NCBI GenBank assembly: GCA_018268595.1
Contig: JAFDWH010000017.1
Location: forward strand, 62,001-126,000
DNA length: 64,000 bases
Reading direction: 5' to 3'
Source: Actinomycetota bacterium
GTDB taxonomy: Bacteria; Actinomycetota; Thermoleophilia; Solirubrobacterales; Solirubrobacteraceae
Under the pieces are notes generated by a model. The model saw nothing but the letters and a program-made list of their open reading frames with translations. It ran no database searches and was not told the origin of the DNA. Position numbers and translations under genes: made by a program. Shown in pieces: positions 51,899 through 60,020 of this stretch; position 1 is the first letter of the stretch, and the number at the start of each line of letters is the position of its first letter.

Positions 51899-52954
51899 AT
51901 GTATGGACGGGTTCTCGCAGGACTCTGTGCGCTCGCAGTCGCCATGACGTTGGCGGCATGTGGGAGCTCCGACTCCGGCGACAAGACGAAGGCCGCCGGA
52001 GGAGCCGGCACGACGGCAAGCACGAAGCCGCTGAACATCGGCGTCTTCGCGACACAAGCCAACGCGTTCTTCGCGAAGCAGACGGAGACCGCTCGCGAGT
52101 GGGCCGCGAAGAACGGAGCCAAGGTCACCGTCTACGACCCGGGCTTCGACCCGCAGAAGCAGTTTGCGCAGATCCAGGACGCGATCGCGCAGGGCAAGCT
52201 CGACGGCATGGTCATCGCGCCGCTGAACGGACCCTCGCTTGCGCCGCTCGCGGCGCAGGCCCACAAGGCCGGTATCGCCACGGTCGCGGTCAGCACCCCG
52301 CTCAGCACGGATTACGCCAGCACCGATCCGAAGGTGCCAGGGCTCGACGGGTTGGTCTGGGAGCCGCTGGTCAACGTCGGCGACATCCTGGCCAGACAGG
52401 TCGCCGCCGCGTGCGAGGGGATCGACCCCTGCAAGGCGGTGTACCTGTCGGTTTCGCCGACCCTGCCCGCCGAGACGGCCCTGTACAACGCCTACGAGCA
52501 GACGCTCAAGAGCCACGCGAACATCACCGTACTGCCGCAGATGGGCCCGACGATGGCGCAGCGCGGGCCGACCGTGGGCATCACCCAGGACCTGCTGCAG
52601 GCGCACCCGGACGTCAACGTGATCGCGTCCTCCGACCAGGCGCTGTTCGGGGCCGAGGTCGCCCTGAAGAAGGCCGGCAAGAGCATCGGGACGGGGCCGG
52701 GCGACGTCCGCCTGGTGGGCAGCGGAGGAACGGTGGACGGGGTGCAGCGCGTCGCGGACGGCGCGTGGGCTTCGACGCACATCGCCCTCCCGGTCGAGAC
52801 GATGACGCAGGCGCTGACCATCCTCGAGGACGCGATCTCGGGCAAGCTCACGGCGCCGAAGGGGCTCGATCCGGTGGCAGACAGCAAGTATCCGTCTGTC
52901 ATGACCAAGGAGGCCGTCAAGCAGAGCGGCTTCCGGGGCGAGTACAACGGCTGA
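51899..52954 (+). CDS. ABC substrate-binding lipoprotein (system 1)
   Basis: The 351-residue protein has a lipoprotein signal (LAAC, lipid-modified Cys21) and a Peripla_BP_4 fold: NIGVFATQANAFFAKQTETA, AQGKLDGMVIAPLNGPSLAPL and QDLLQAHPDVNVIASSDQALFGAEVALKKAG. It captures the ligand outside the membrane. The start follows GGAAGGAG. Such proteins bind sugars, autoinducer-2 or other small solutes, so the ligand is open. It is a paralogue of the protein at 58882-59922. Confidence 0.93.
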   Translation: MYGRVLAGLCALAVAMTLAACGSSDSGDKTKAAGGAGTTASTKPLNIGVFATQANAFFAKQTETAREWAAKNGAKVTVYDPGFDPQKQFAQIQDAIAQGKLDGMVIAPLNGPSLAPLAAQAHKAGIATVAVSTPLSTDYASTDPKVPGLDGLVWEPLVNVGDILARQVAAACEGIDPCKAVYLSVSPTLPAETALYNAYEQTLKSHANITVLPQMGPTMAQRGPTVGITQDLLQAHPDVNVIASSDQALFGAEVALKKAGKSIGTGPGDVRLVGSGGTVDGVQRVADGAWASTHIALPVETMTQALTILEDAISGKLTAPKGLDPVADSKYPSVMTKEAVKQSGFRGEYNG

Positions 52955-52957
52955 GTC

Positions 52958-54289
52958 ATGGACCACGCCGCCGTGATCGCCCAGGTGCGAGCGGATCTGG
53001 AGCGCCTCGTGCGCATCCCCTCGATCTCGCTCGACTCGTATCCGACCGGGCCGCTGCTTGAGGCGGCCCGGACGACGGCCGCCATCCTCAGCGCGGCCGG
53101 ATTGAGAGACGTGGAGCTGCTGGACGTCGAGGGCGGAGCGCCGGTGGTGTACGGCGCGGTTCCGCCGCCGGCGGGCGCTCCCACTGTGCTGCTGTACGCC
53201 CACTACGACGTCCAGCCTCCGGGTCCGCTCGAGGAATGGTCGAGCGATCCGTTCGACCCGGTCGAGCGCGATGGGCGCCTCTACGGTCGCGGCACGGCCG
53301 ACGACAAGTACGGCATTGCGATGCACGCGGCGCTGCTGCGCGCGTTCGACGGCCGGCCGCCGGTCGGCGTCAAGGTGGTCATCGAGGGCGACGAGGACAG
53401 CGGTCGCAGCTCGTTCGGCGCGGTGCTCGGCCAACACGCCGAGCGCCTGGCCGCCGATGTGATCGTCGTCGCCGATGCGGGGAACTGGCGCCGCGGTCAG
53501 CCCACGCTCTACAGCTCGGTGCGCGGCGGCGCCGTCCTCGACGTCGAGGTCCGTGCGCTCGCGGCGCCGCAGCACAACGGCGTGTTCGGCGGGCCGGTGC
53601 CCGACGCCCTCACCGCGCTCATGCGGATGTTGGCGTCGCTGCACCGTCCCGACGGAAGCGTGGCGGTCGACGGGCTGCGTCGGGATGCTTGGGACGGTCC
53701 GCCGGTCGACGAGTCGTGGGTCCGGGCGGGTGCCGGGATGCTCGACGGGGTCGAGCTGATCGGCAGCGGCACGCTTGCCGATCAGCTCTACTGCGCCCCG
53801 TCCATCAACACGATCGGGCTCGACGCGCCGGCGGTCGACTCGGCCGGCAACGCGCTCGTCCCTTCGGCTCGGGCGCGTCTGTGCGCGCGGTTGGCGCCGC
53901 AGGAGGATCCCGCGGCGGCGGTCGAGGCGATCGGCGCGCATCTGCGTGCCGCGGCTCGGTGGGGGGTCGAGGTGGAGGTCCGGACGCTCCAGCTCGCACG
54001 CGGCATCCGGCTCGAGTCGGGCGGACCGGCGGAGACGGCTGCACGCGACGCGCTCGCGGAGGCCTACGGCACGCCCGCGGTGGTGATGGGCGTGGGTGGC
54101 GGCAACCCGATCATCGATGCCTTCGCGACCGCGCTGCCGAACGCCGAGTTCGTCTTCTGGGGCGCGGCCGACGACGGATCGCGGATCCACTCGAGCAACG
54201 AGTCGATCGACCTCGCGGAGCTCGAGCGCGCAACGCTGGCGCAGATCAAGTTCGCCGAGGCGCTCGGCGCCCGGAGGAGCGCCTCCTGA
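52958..54289 (+). CDS. M20-family dipeptidase/amidohydrolase
   Basis: The 443-residue protein is a zinc peptidase of the M20 dipeptidase subgroup. Metal ligands and catalytic residues appear in LLYAHYDVQPPG, GRGTADDKYG, EGDEDSGRSS, VVADAGNW and the C-terminal IHSSNESID, with a dimerisation domain inserted. The sequence WSSDPFDPVERDGRLYGRG is typical of PepV/Dug1-like dipeptidases. It begins three bases after the binding-protein gene, ending operon 1. It may cleave the opened product of the hydantoinase. Confidence 0.9.
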   Translation: MDHAAVIAQVRADLERLVRIPSISLDSYPTGPLLEAARTTAAILSAAGLRDVELLDVEGGAPVVYGAVPPPAGAPTVLLYAHYDVQPPGPLEEWSSDPFDPVERDGRLYGRGTADDKYGIAMHAALLRAFDGRPPVGVKVVIEGDEDSGRSSFGAVLGQHAERLAADVIVVADAGNWRRGQPTLYSSVRGGAVLDVEVRALAAPQHNGVFGGPVPDALTALMRMLASLHRPDGSVAVDGLRRDAWDGPPVDESWVRAGAGMLDGVELIGSGTLADQLYCAPSINTIGLDAPAVDSAGNALVPSARARLCARLAPQEDPAAAVEAIGAHLRAAARWGVEVEVRTLQLARGIRLESGGPAETAARDALAEAYGTPAVVMGVGGGNPIIDAFATALPNAEFVFWGAADDGSRIHSSNESIDLAELERATLAQIKFAEALGARRSAS

Positions 54290-54298
54290 GTCACACCA

Positions 54299-54329
54299 CA
54301 GTATTCTGCATGAAAACGGCAGTACACTG
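54299..54329. promoter_or_regulatory. Paired CAGWATWCTG operator before ridA
   Basis: Two ten-base palindrome-like sites, CAGTATTCTG (54299-54308) and CAGTACACTG (54320-54329), lie with starts exactly 21 bases apart and 37 bases before the ridA ATG. The spacing places both on the same face of the helix. They match the other sites listed near 58671, 58732 and 63639. Confidence 0.7.
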
Positions 54330-54366
54330 AATGAACGGGGTGCGCCGACGTGGAACAGGAGGCTTG

Positions 54367-54759
54367 ATGCAGCGAGTCAGAAGCGGCGGCGCGTTCGAGG
54401 AGCTGGCGGCGTACTCACGCGCCGCGCGCGCCGGCGACATCGTGGCCGTGAGCGGCACGGCGGCGCTCGACGCGGACGGCGTCGCGCTCCATGCGGGTGA
54501 CGCCGGCGCACAGACCCGCACGGCGCTCGAGCGCGCGCTCGAGGCGGCGGCCGCACTCGGGGCGCGTCGCGAGGACGTCGTTCGCACGCGGATCTACCTG
54601 GCGACCGACGCCGACTGGCGCGGGCCGGCCGAGGTACACGGCGATCTGTTCGCCGGCATCGACCCGGCCAACACGACGCTGTACGTGGGCGGCTTCATCC
54701 CCGAGGGCTGCCTCGTCGAGGTGGAGATCGACGCGGTCGTCACCGAGCCCGCCGCATGA
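54367..54759 (+). CDS. RidA-family protein
   Basis: The 130-residue protein has the RidA/YjgF fold: YSRAARAGDIVAVSGTAALDADG, GAQTRTALERALEAAAALGA and TRIYLATDADWRGPAEVHGDLF, with EVEIDAVV at the end. RidA hydrolyses reactive enamines and imines made by amino-acid oxidation or PLP enzymes. The start at 54367 follows AGGAGGC. It overlaps the next gene by four bases and has an operator pair just upstream. The FAD oxidase at 57507 and the PLP enzyme downstream would make its substrates. Confidence 0.88.
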   Translation: MQRVRSGGAFEELAAYSRAARAGDIVAVSGTAALDADGVALHAGDAGAQTRTALERALEAAAALGARREDVVRTRIYLATDADWRGPAEVHGDLFAGIDPANTTLYVGGFIPEGCLVEVEIDAVVTEPAA

Positions 54760-55946
54760 CCGGCGCCTTCGACGTCCACGCTGCCCGGCGTCAGTTCGCC
54801 TCGCTGGACGGCAGGCTTGCCTTCTTCGACGCGCCCGGCGGCACGCAGGTTCCCGACGCGGTCCGCGCCGCGGTCGACGAGACGATGCGCGATGCAGCAG
54901 CCAACCTCGGCGGCAGCTTCGCGACGAGCGTGCGTGTCGCCGACGTCGTCGCGCGCGCCCGTGCCGCCGGCGGGCGGTTCCTCGGGTGCTCGCCGGACGA
55001 AGTCGTGTTCGGAGCGAACATGACGAGTCTCAACTTCGCCCTGTCGCGCGCCGTGGGACGCACCCTGCGTGCCGGGGACGAGGTGATCGTCACCCGTCTC
55101 GACCACGACGCAAACGTCGCGCCCTGGCGCGAGCTGGCCCACGACGTCGGCATCGTCGTGCGCCAGGTCGACATCGACCCATCCGACTGCACGGTCGATC
55201 TCGCGGACCTGGAGGCGCAGCTCGGCGAGCGCACGCGCATCGTCGCGTTCCCGTGGGCCTGCAACGCCGTGGGCACCGTGACGGACGCTGCGCGCATCTG
55301 CCGCATGGCGCACGATGCGGGAGCCCTCGCCTGGGTCGACGCCACCCACTACGCCGCACACGAGCCGATCGACGTCGCAGCCGTGGGGGCCGACGTCCTG
55401 CTGTGCTCGCCCTACAAGGTCTGCGGCCCGCATCTGGGCCTCGCGTTCGGCCGGGGGGATCTGCTGGCGGGCTGGCGGCCGTACAAGGTCGCGCCGGCCA
55501 GCGACACGCCCGTGGGGCACCGGTTCGAGACCGGCACGCAACCCTACGAGCAGCTCGCCGGATTCGTCGCGTCGGTCGACTACCTCGAGTCGATCGGCGG
55601 CCTCGAAGCGACGCTCGAGCACACGCGGGCGCTCGGCGAGCAGTTCCTCGCCGGCCTGCCCGCCGGCGTGCGCGTGATCGGACGCCGCACGATGGACGGC
55701 CGAGTGCCCACCTTCCTGCTCACCGCCGACGGCTGGGCGGCCGGCGCCTTGGCCGACGAGCTCGTCGCGCGCGACTTCTGCGTCGGCGCCCATGACACCT
55801 TCTACTGCCTTGGGCTGCACGAGCGCGTCCCCTACGGCGAGGCCGTGCGGGTGGGCATCTTCCACTACCACACCGCCGCGGAGGTCGACGCCCTGCTGGC
55901 GACCGTCAAGGCCCTCGTGCAGCGCCCAGCCGAGCTCGTCGACTAG
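54756..55946 (+). CDS. Class V aminotransferase (cysteine desulfurase-like, VC1184 group)
   Basis: The 396-residue PLP enzyme reads RRQFASLDGRLAFFDAPGGTQVPDAV at the N terminus, has GANMTSLNFALSRAV, VTRLDHDANVAPWRELA and the PLP lysine in LLCSPYKVCGPHLG. It fits the cysteine desulfurase-like VC1184 subgroup, whose reaction is not established. It lacks an iron-sulfur operon context, so a lyase or aminotransferase role in the catabolic pathway is more likely than sulfur transfer. It starts inside the ridA stop. Confidence 0.85.
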   Translation: MTGAFDVHAARRQFASLDGRLAFFDAPGGTQVPDAVRAAVDETMRDAAANLGGSFATSVRVADVVARARAAGGRFLGCSPDEVVFGANMTSLNFALSRAVGRTLRAGDEVIVTRLDHDANVAPWRELAHDVGIVVRQVDIDPSDCTVDLADLEAQLGERTRIVAFPWACNAVGTVTDAARICRMAHDAGALAWVDATHYAAHEPIDVAAVGADVLLCSPYKVCGPHLGLAFGRGDLLAGWRPYKVAPASDTPVGHRFETGTQPYEQLAGFVASVDYLESIGGLEATLEHTRALGEQFLAGLPAGVRVIGRRTMDGRVPTFLLTADGWAAGALADELVARDFCVGAHDTFYCLGLHERVPYGEAVRVGIFHYHTAAEVDALLATVKALVQRPAELVD

Positions 55947-55988
55947 CGGCGCGGCGACCCGGCGTCAGGTCACCGGGTCGCCGCGCCG
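55947..55988. terminator. 16-bp bidirectional terminator hairpin
   Basis: A perfect 16-bp stem pairs 55947-55962 with 55973-55988 around a ten-base loop. It directly follows the aminotransferase stop and contains the stop of the convergent small gene. Confidence 0.75.
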
Positions 55989-56210
55989 GCGGACTGCTAC
56001 CTGCTCGTCGATGTCCCAGGTGGCGTACGACGGGCGGGAGCCCTCGCCGGCGGGACGGATTCGCACGCGCCAGAACAACGTGGACGCGTCGAAGGCCGAG
56101 GCACCTCGTTGGCCGAGGAACGGCTTGCCGAGAACCTCGGCGGGCCCGTCCGGCAGCTCGATGACGTGGCCGGGTCGGAGGCTGCGCACGGGTGCGAGCT
56201 CAACGTCCAT
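55965..56210 (-). CDS. Small hypothetical protein
   Basis: The 81-residue product is not recognised. It reads VELAPVRSLRPGHVIELPDG, then AEVLGKPFLGQRG and STLFWRVRIRPAG, and ends in a basic tail, like a small beta-barrel or SH3-like fold. It follows the flavin reductase gene by six bases and ends in the terminator hairpin, so it is probably translated as the last gene of that operon. Confidence 0.5.
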   Translation of the reverse strand: MDVELAPVRSLRPGHVIELPDGPAEVLGKPFLGQRGASAFDASTLFWRVRIRPAGEGSRPSYATWDIDEQVAVRRRGDPVT

Positions 56211-56216
56211 CGTCCG

Positions 56217-56705
56217 TCAGCCTGCGCCGAGCTGCCGGAAGGACCCGTAGGCGCCGCGGCAGAACACCAGCGGCTCGACGACGGGACGCCGGGCCTCGAT
56301 GTCGATCACCCGAGCCACGACGATCGTGTGGTCGCCCGCGTCGTGCTCGTCGTGCAACTCGCAAGCCACCCATGCAACCGCGTCCGTGAGTCGGGGGCCC
56401 GCAGGGTGGGTGTCGTACGCGACGCCGTCGAACCGAGCGGCTCCCCTGGCGGCGAATCTCCGCGTGACCTCCTCATGATGCACCGCCAAGACGTTGATGC
56501 AGAACGCGCCCGCCGATCGGATCTGTGGCCAGGTCGACGACGACTTCGCCGGACAGAACAGCACCAGGGGCGGGTCGAGGGATACCGAGACGACGGAGTT
56601 CGCAGCCATGCCGACCGGTCCGGCCGCCCCGTTGGCCGTGACCACGGTCACGCCGGTCGGAAGGTGGGAGAAGACCCGGCGGAAGCTCTTGTCGTTGACG
56701 TGCAT
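56217..56705 (-). CDS. Flavin reductase (HpaC-like)
   Basis: The 162-residue protein has the flavin reductase fold: FRRVFSHLPTGVTVVTA, the FMN-binding VGMAANSVVSVSLDPPLVLFCPAKSSST and GAFCINVL. These enzymes use NADH to supply reduced flavin to two-component monooxygenases. The start at 56705 gives the conserved N terminus. No monooxygenase is adjacent; the best candidate partner in the window is the flavoprotein at 40352-41506, with the LLM protein at 373-1407 less likely. Confidence 0.88.
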   Translation of the reverse strand: MHVNDKSFRRVFSHLPTGVTVVTANGAAGPVGMAANSVVSVSLDPPLVLFCPAKSSSTWPQIRSAGAFCINVLAVHHEEVTRRFAARGAARFDGVAYDTHPAGPRLTDAVAWVACELHDEHDAGDHTIVVARVIDIEARRPVVEPLVFCRGAYGSFRQLGAG

Positions 56706-56856
56706 CGGCTGCGTGATGGTGCGTCGAGATGCCTTGCGAGCAACGATAGGCAGCGTTGCGCGGTACGCGAAGCGGGTTCCGAAGGACGTCTGACGAGCCC
56801 CGACGTTCGAGTGCTCCGGCACCCGGCAAACGGGTCGGTGATTCGCGCCGGCGCAG

Positions 56857-57450
56857 CTAGAGCGCCGGCGGGGAGTCCACGCAGATGAGCCGCAGCGAGT
56901 CGCTCGTGCTCGCGTTGCGGAAGACGTGGCGGCGGCCGCTCTGGTAGTAGGCGCTGTCGCCTGCAGCCAGCTCACGCGACTCGCTGCCCTCGACCTCGAG
57001 TCGCAGGCGACCCTCCAGGACGTGCACGAACTCCTCGCCGCGATGGTGCCCGGGCTCCGCGAGCCCGGCTCCGGGCGCGATCACGAGCAGCATCGCCATC
57101 ATCGCGCGGTCGGTGCCGGAGGCGAGGACGTACATGTCGATGCCTTCGTCGGGCGAGTGCAACAAGCGTGCGTTGTCGCTCCGGACGATGTCCGGCGCCT
57201 CGTCGTCGGGGCTCGGAAGCAGGTCGGTGATCGAGATCCCGTAGAAGTCCACGAGCCGCGTCAAGCGGCCGAGGGTGATGTCGCTGCGCCCCTTCTCCAC
57301 AAGCGACAGGAACGACGCCGAGATCTCGGTCTGCGCCGCCACCTCCCCGAGCGAGAGGCGACGTGCCTGCCGCAATGCGTGCAGCCTTCCGCCCAACGTC
57401 GGCGGTGCCGACGTCGTGCGTTCCCCGGTGGTGTCGGCAGATGACGTCAC
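56857..57450 (-). CDS. XRE-family regulator with cupin domain
   Basis: The 197-residue protein has an N-terminal helix-turn-helix (RLSLGEVAAQTEISASFLS, GRSDITLGRLTRLVDFYG) and a C-terminal cupin (PGHHRGEEFVHVLEGRLRLEV, AGDSAYYQSGRRHVFRN) that probably senses the inducer. Such XRE-cupin proteins control amino-acid, polyamine or aromatic catabolism. The start is a GTG at 57450 without a clear ribosome site. A half-conserved CAGWATWCTG site lies just upstream, which suggests autoregulation, and paired sites stand before neighbouring operons. Confidence 0.85.
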   Translation of the reverse strand: MTSSADTTGERTTSAPPTLGGRLHALRQARRLSLGEVAAQTEISASFLSLVEKGRSDITLGRLTRLVDFYGISITDLLPSPDDEAPDIVRSDNARLLHSPDEGIDMYVLASGTDRAMMAMLLVIAPGAGLAEPGHHRGEEFVHVLEGRLRLEVEGSESRELAAGDSAYYQSGRRHVFRNASTSDSLRLICVDSPPAL

Positions 57451-57457
57451 CGTTAAG

Positions 57458-57467
57458 GAGAATACTG
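57458..57467. promoter_or_regulatory. Single operator-like site before the XRE-cupin gene
   Basis: GAGAATACTG matches the CAGWATWCTG palindrome in 9 of 10 positions and lies eight bases upstream of the GTG start, in the 56-base gap after the FAD oxidase gene. Its second copy at 21 bases is not recognisable, so binding may be weaker here. Confidence 0.5.
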
Positions 57468-57506
57468 GAGGTCTGAGTGGGCTCTCCGCGGGATGCTCGC
57501 GGGTCC

Positions 57507-58655
57507 TTACACGACCTGCGCCTCGTGCACGAGCTCGTCCTGGTCGAAGCGCGCGAGCGTGAGCGAGTCCAGCGTGGGATCCGCCGTTTCGCCCAGGATG
57601 CTGTCGGCGAGCAGACGGCCCACGGCCGGCGCCATCATCAGCCCGCGGCCGTTGAGGCCCGCGGCGATCCAGAGGCCGTCGTGGTCCTGGATCTCGCCGA
57701 AGATCGGCTGGCGATCCGGCGTGACGTCGTAGAAGCCCTCGACCAGGACGGGAAACGAGACGTACTCGAGGATCGGCACCAGCTCGGTGATCGTGGCGCG
57801 CACCCGGCGGTGCCAGACCTCTCTCCCTTCGCCGGGGACCGTGCCCGCACTGAGGTCGGCGGCCAGGACCGATCCGTCGGCGAGCTGCTTGGCGGCGAAT
57901 CCGCGCTCGTGCGACACGACCAGGGGCTCGAGCAGGCGTTCGCGGATGGGATCGCTGTAGAACAGACTGCGCGATGCGCGCGTGATCGGCAGCGCGACCC
58001 CGAGCGGCGCGAGCAGAGCCGGGCTGTCGTAGGCCGCGGCGACGACGACCGCCTGCGCCTGCGTCGACTCGCCTCCGCGGAGCACGAGGCGCCAACCCGA
58101 TCCGTCGTGCTCCAGGCGCTCGACGTGACGATCGACGATGGTGGCGCCCTTCCGCTGCATGTCGTCCGCGAACGCCGCGACGACTGCCTGGGGGCGGTCG
58201 AAGTACCCGTCGCTCTCGCACCACGCGCCTCCGCTCAGCGACGACGGGTCGAGGCCCGGCACCAGCGCCCCGGCCTCGTCCGGCCCGATCAAGCGGGACG
58301 GGATCCCGACCCGGTTCTGGAGGGCGACGTTCTTGGCCTGCACGGCGAGCTCCTCCGGCGTGTGGCACGCGAACAGGTAGCCGCAGGCCTGGAACGCCGG
58401 GTCGACCGCAGGCTGCAGGCGCTCGCCGATCTCGGCGTAGAACGCGAGCGCCTCGCGTGCCATGAGGCAGGCCACCTCCGTGCCCCACTGCTGGCGCACG
58501 CCGCCCGGCTGGATCGCGGTGGCCCCCGACCCGACGCCCGACCCGTCGAAGACGCGCACAGACGCCTTGTCTGCCAAATGCCAGGCGATCGACAGGCCGG
58601 TGATGCCTGCGCCGACGATGGCGATGTCCGTTGCCCGTTGCGTCCCGTTCGGCAT
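57507..58655 (-). CDS. FAD-dependent amine/amino-acid oxidase
   Basis: The 382-residue flavoprotein has the dinucleotide motif IAIVGAGITGLSIAWHLA (residues 11-28) and DAO-fold features: FDGSGVGSGATAIQPGGVRQQW, a FAD-binding VVVAAAYDSPALL and the C-terminal GLWIAAGLNGRGLMMAPAVGRLLA. It resembles D-amino acid, sarcosine and glycine oxidases, which make imino acids and hydrogen peroxide. The ATG at 58655 has GGAGG. A paired operator is upstream; the regulator and flavin reductase genes follow on the same strand. Confidence 0.88.
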   Translation of the reverse strand: MPNGTQRATDIAIVGAGITGLSIAWHLADKASVRVFDGSGVGSGATAIQPGGVRQQWGTEVACLMAREALAFYAEIGERLQPAVDPAFQACGYLFACHTPEELAVQAKNVALQNRVGIPSRLIGPDEAGALVPGLDPSSLSGGAWCESDGYFDRPQAVVAAFADDMQRKGATIVDRHVERLEHDGSGWRLVLRGGESTQAQAVVVAAAYDSPALLAPLGVALPITRASRSLFYSDPIRERLLEPLVVSHERGFAAKQLADGSVLAADLSAGTVPGEGREVWHRRVRATITELVPILEYVSFPVLVEGFYDVTPDRQPIFGEIQDHDGLWIAAGLNGRGLMMAPAVGRLLADSILGETADPTLDSLTLARFDQDELVHEAQVV

Positions 58656-58670
58656 TCCGGCCTCCGTAGT

Positions 58671-58701
58671 CAATATTCTGCAGAAGTTGGAAGAAATACT
58701 G
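58671..58701. promoter_or_regulatory. Operator pair upstream of FAD oxidase
   Basis: CAATATTCTG (58671-58680) and AGAAATACTG (58692-58701) are 21 bases apart, starting 16 bases before the oxidase ATG on the minus strand. The first site is near-perfect; the second keeps a perfect ATACTG half-site. A repressor bound here would block the promoter. Confidence 0.65.
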
Positions 58702-58731
58702 CACAGCAGAGTTGCTTCCCGTAGTAGCGTG

Positions 58732-58762
58732 CAGTATACTGGTGGAGATCCGCAGAATTCTG
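58732..58762. promoter_or_regulatory. Operator pair upstream of ABC system 2
   Basis: CAGTATACTG (58732-58741) and CAGAATTCTG (58753-58762) are both perfect ten-base palindromes, again 21 bases apart. They lie in the divergent region between the FAD oxidase and the second binding-protein gene, 120 bases before its GTG start. Confidence 0.75.
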
Positions 58763-58881
58763 CTGCTGCGGATGGCGAGTGAGCCTTGCGGGTCTCGATC
58801 GCGATGGCTTGTCGGAGCGTCGCGACGAGGCTCGTCGTCTCCACAGGAACGACCGGCCTTAGGTCACGGAGGAGGAGAGCT

Positions 58882-59922
58882 GTGAGAGTGAAACGTCTGT
58901 TGGCGGTCCTGGGAGTGCTCGCGCTCGCCGTGAGCGCCTGGGGCTGCGGTAGCGCTGGCGAGGGAACGAAGACCCAGTCGGCGACCGCTCAAGGGGAGCG
59001 GCGCGTCGGCGTCCTCGCTTCTCCCGTGTCCCCGTACGACAAGAGCATGGTGGATGCGGCCAAGGAGTGGGGCCGCACCCACAACGCCCGCATCGAGGTC
59101 TACGACAGCAGCGTGGATCCTCAGAAGCAGTACGCGCAGGTCCAGGACATCATCGCCCAGGGGAAGCTCGACGGATTCGCGATCCTGCCGCTGAACGGCG
59201 CGACGCTCGTGCCGCTGCTCAAGGAGGCCAAGGCGGCTGGCATCGACGTCGTCGCCGTTGGACTGCCCTTTTCCAACGACTACACGGGTAGAGCTCCGGT
59301 GAACCCCGACACCGCGGGCGTCGTCTGGACGCCGCCGCCGGAAGCGGGTCGCAGCTTCGGTCAGCAGTACGTGGCGGCGTGCAGAGGCGTCGAAGCGCCG
59401 TGCAAGGTCGCCTACCTGTCGGTGGCACCCGGCATCCCGTTCGAGTCCCTCGCGATCGACGCCATGAAGAAGGTCGTCGCCGAGCATCCGAACATCGAGT
59501 TCCTGCCCGTCGTGGACGGCGGCCAGAATCGCGACGCGGGCCTCTCCGCCACGCAGGACCTCCTGCAGGCACATCCCGACGTCGATGTCATCGGTGCTGC
59601 GGATCCCATCCTGTTCGGCTCCGAGGTGGCGATCAAGAACGCTGGCCGCACCATCGGCATGGGGCCCGGGGACATCCGCATCGTCGGGTCGGGCGCTACG
59701 AAGAACGGCATCGAACGGATCCGCGAGGGGCTGTGGGTGTCCTCGATCACCTCGGTCCCGCAAGACGAGATGAAGATCGCGCTCGGCCTGCTCGACAAGG
59801 CGATGAGAGGCGAGGAAACCGAGCCGAAGCAGGTGTTCTCAGTTCGGGAAAGCGGTTACCCCCCAATTATGAATCGGGAGAACATCGAGAAGACGCACTT
59901 CGCGGGCGAGTACACCGGTTGA
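58882..59922 (+). CDS. ABC substrate-binding lipoprotein (system 2)
   Basis: The 346-residue protein starts with GTG after GGAGGAG and has a lipoprotein-like signal with Cys22 (SAWGCGS, slightly atypical lipobox). The Peripla_BP_4 fold shows RRVGVLASPVSPYDKSMVDAA, AQGKLDGFAILPLNGATLVPL and QDLLQAHPDVDVIGAADPILFGSEVAIKNAG. It is clearly related to the protein at 51899-52954 but differs in the ligand-facing segments, so it may take a related ligand. A strong hairpin follows it. Confidence 0.9.
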   Translation: MRVKRLLAVLGVLALAVSAWGCGSAGEGTKTQSATAQGERRVGVLASPVSPYDKSMVDAAKEWGRTHNARIEVYDSSVDPQKQYAQVQDIIAQGKLDGFAILPLNGATLVPLLKEAKAAGIDVVAVGLPFSNDYTGRAPVNPDTAGVVWTPPPEAGRSFGQQYVAACRGVEAPCKVAYLSVAPGIPFESLAIDAMKKVVAEHPNIEFLPVVDGGQNRDAGLSATQDLLQAHPDVDVIGAADPILFGSEVAIKNAGRTIGMGPGDIRIVGSGATKNGIERIREGLWVSSITSVPQDEMKIALGLLDKAMRGEETEPKQVFSVRESGYPPIMNRENIEKTHFAGEYTG

Positions 59923-59957
59923 CGGAGTCGTAGATCGACGCGCGATGCGAGCGATCG

Positions 59958-59993
59958 GCCGGTGCCTCGGCGGAGAGCCGCCGGGGCACCGGC
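59958..59993 (+). terminator. Strong hairpin after binding-protein gene 2
   Basis: A 16-bp stem (59958-59973 with 59978-59993) with one T-G pair and an AGAG loop lies 36 bases after the stop. Without a T-tract it may partly end transcription or protect the upstream mRNA, giving more binding protein than downstream ATPase and permease, as is common for such operons. Confidence 0.6.
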
Positions 59994-60020
59994 TTCCACA
60001 CTTGACGAGTGCGAGAGAGC

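Noticed and set aside
54756-55946. True cysteine desulfurase (SufS/IscS)
   Set aside because: The protein belongs to a desulfurase-like subgroup but there is no suf/isc gene nearby and the usual catalytic cysteine loop is not evident, so the sulfur role was not assigned.
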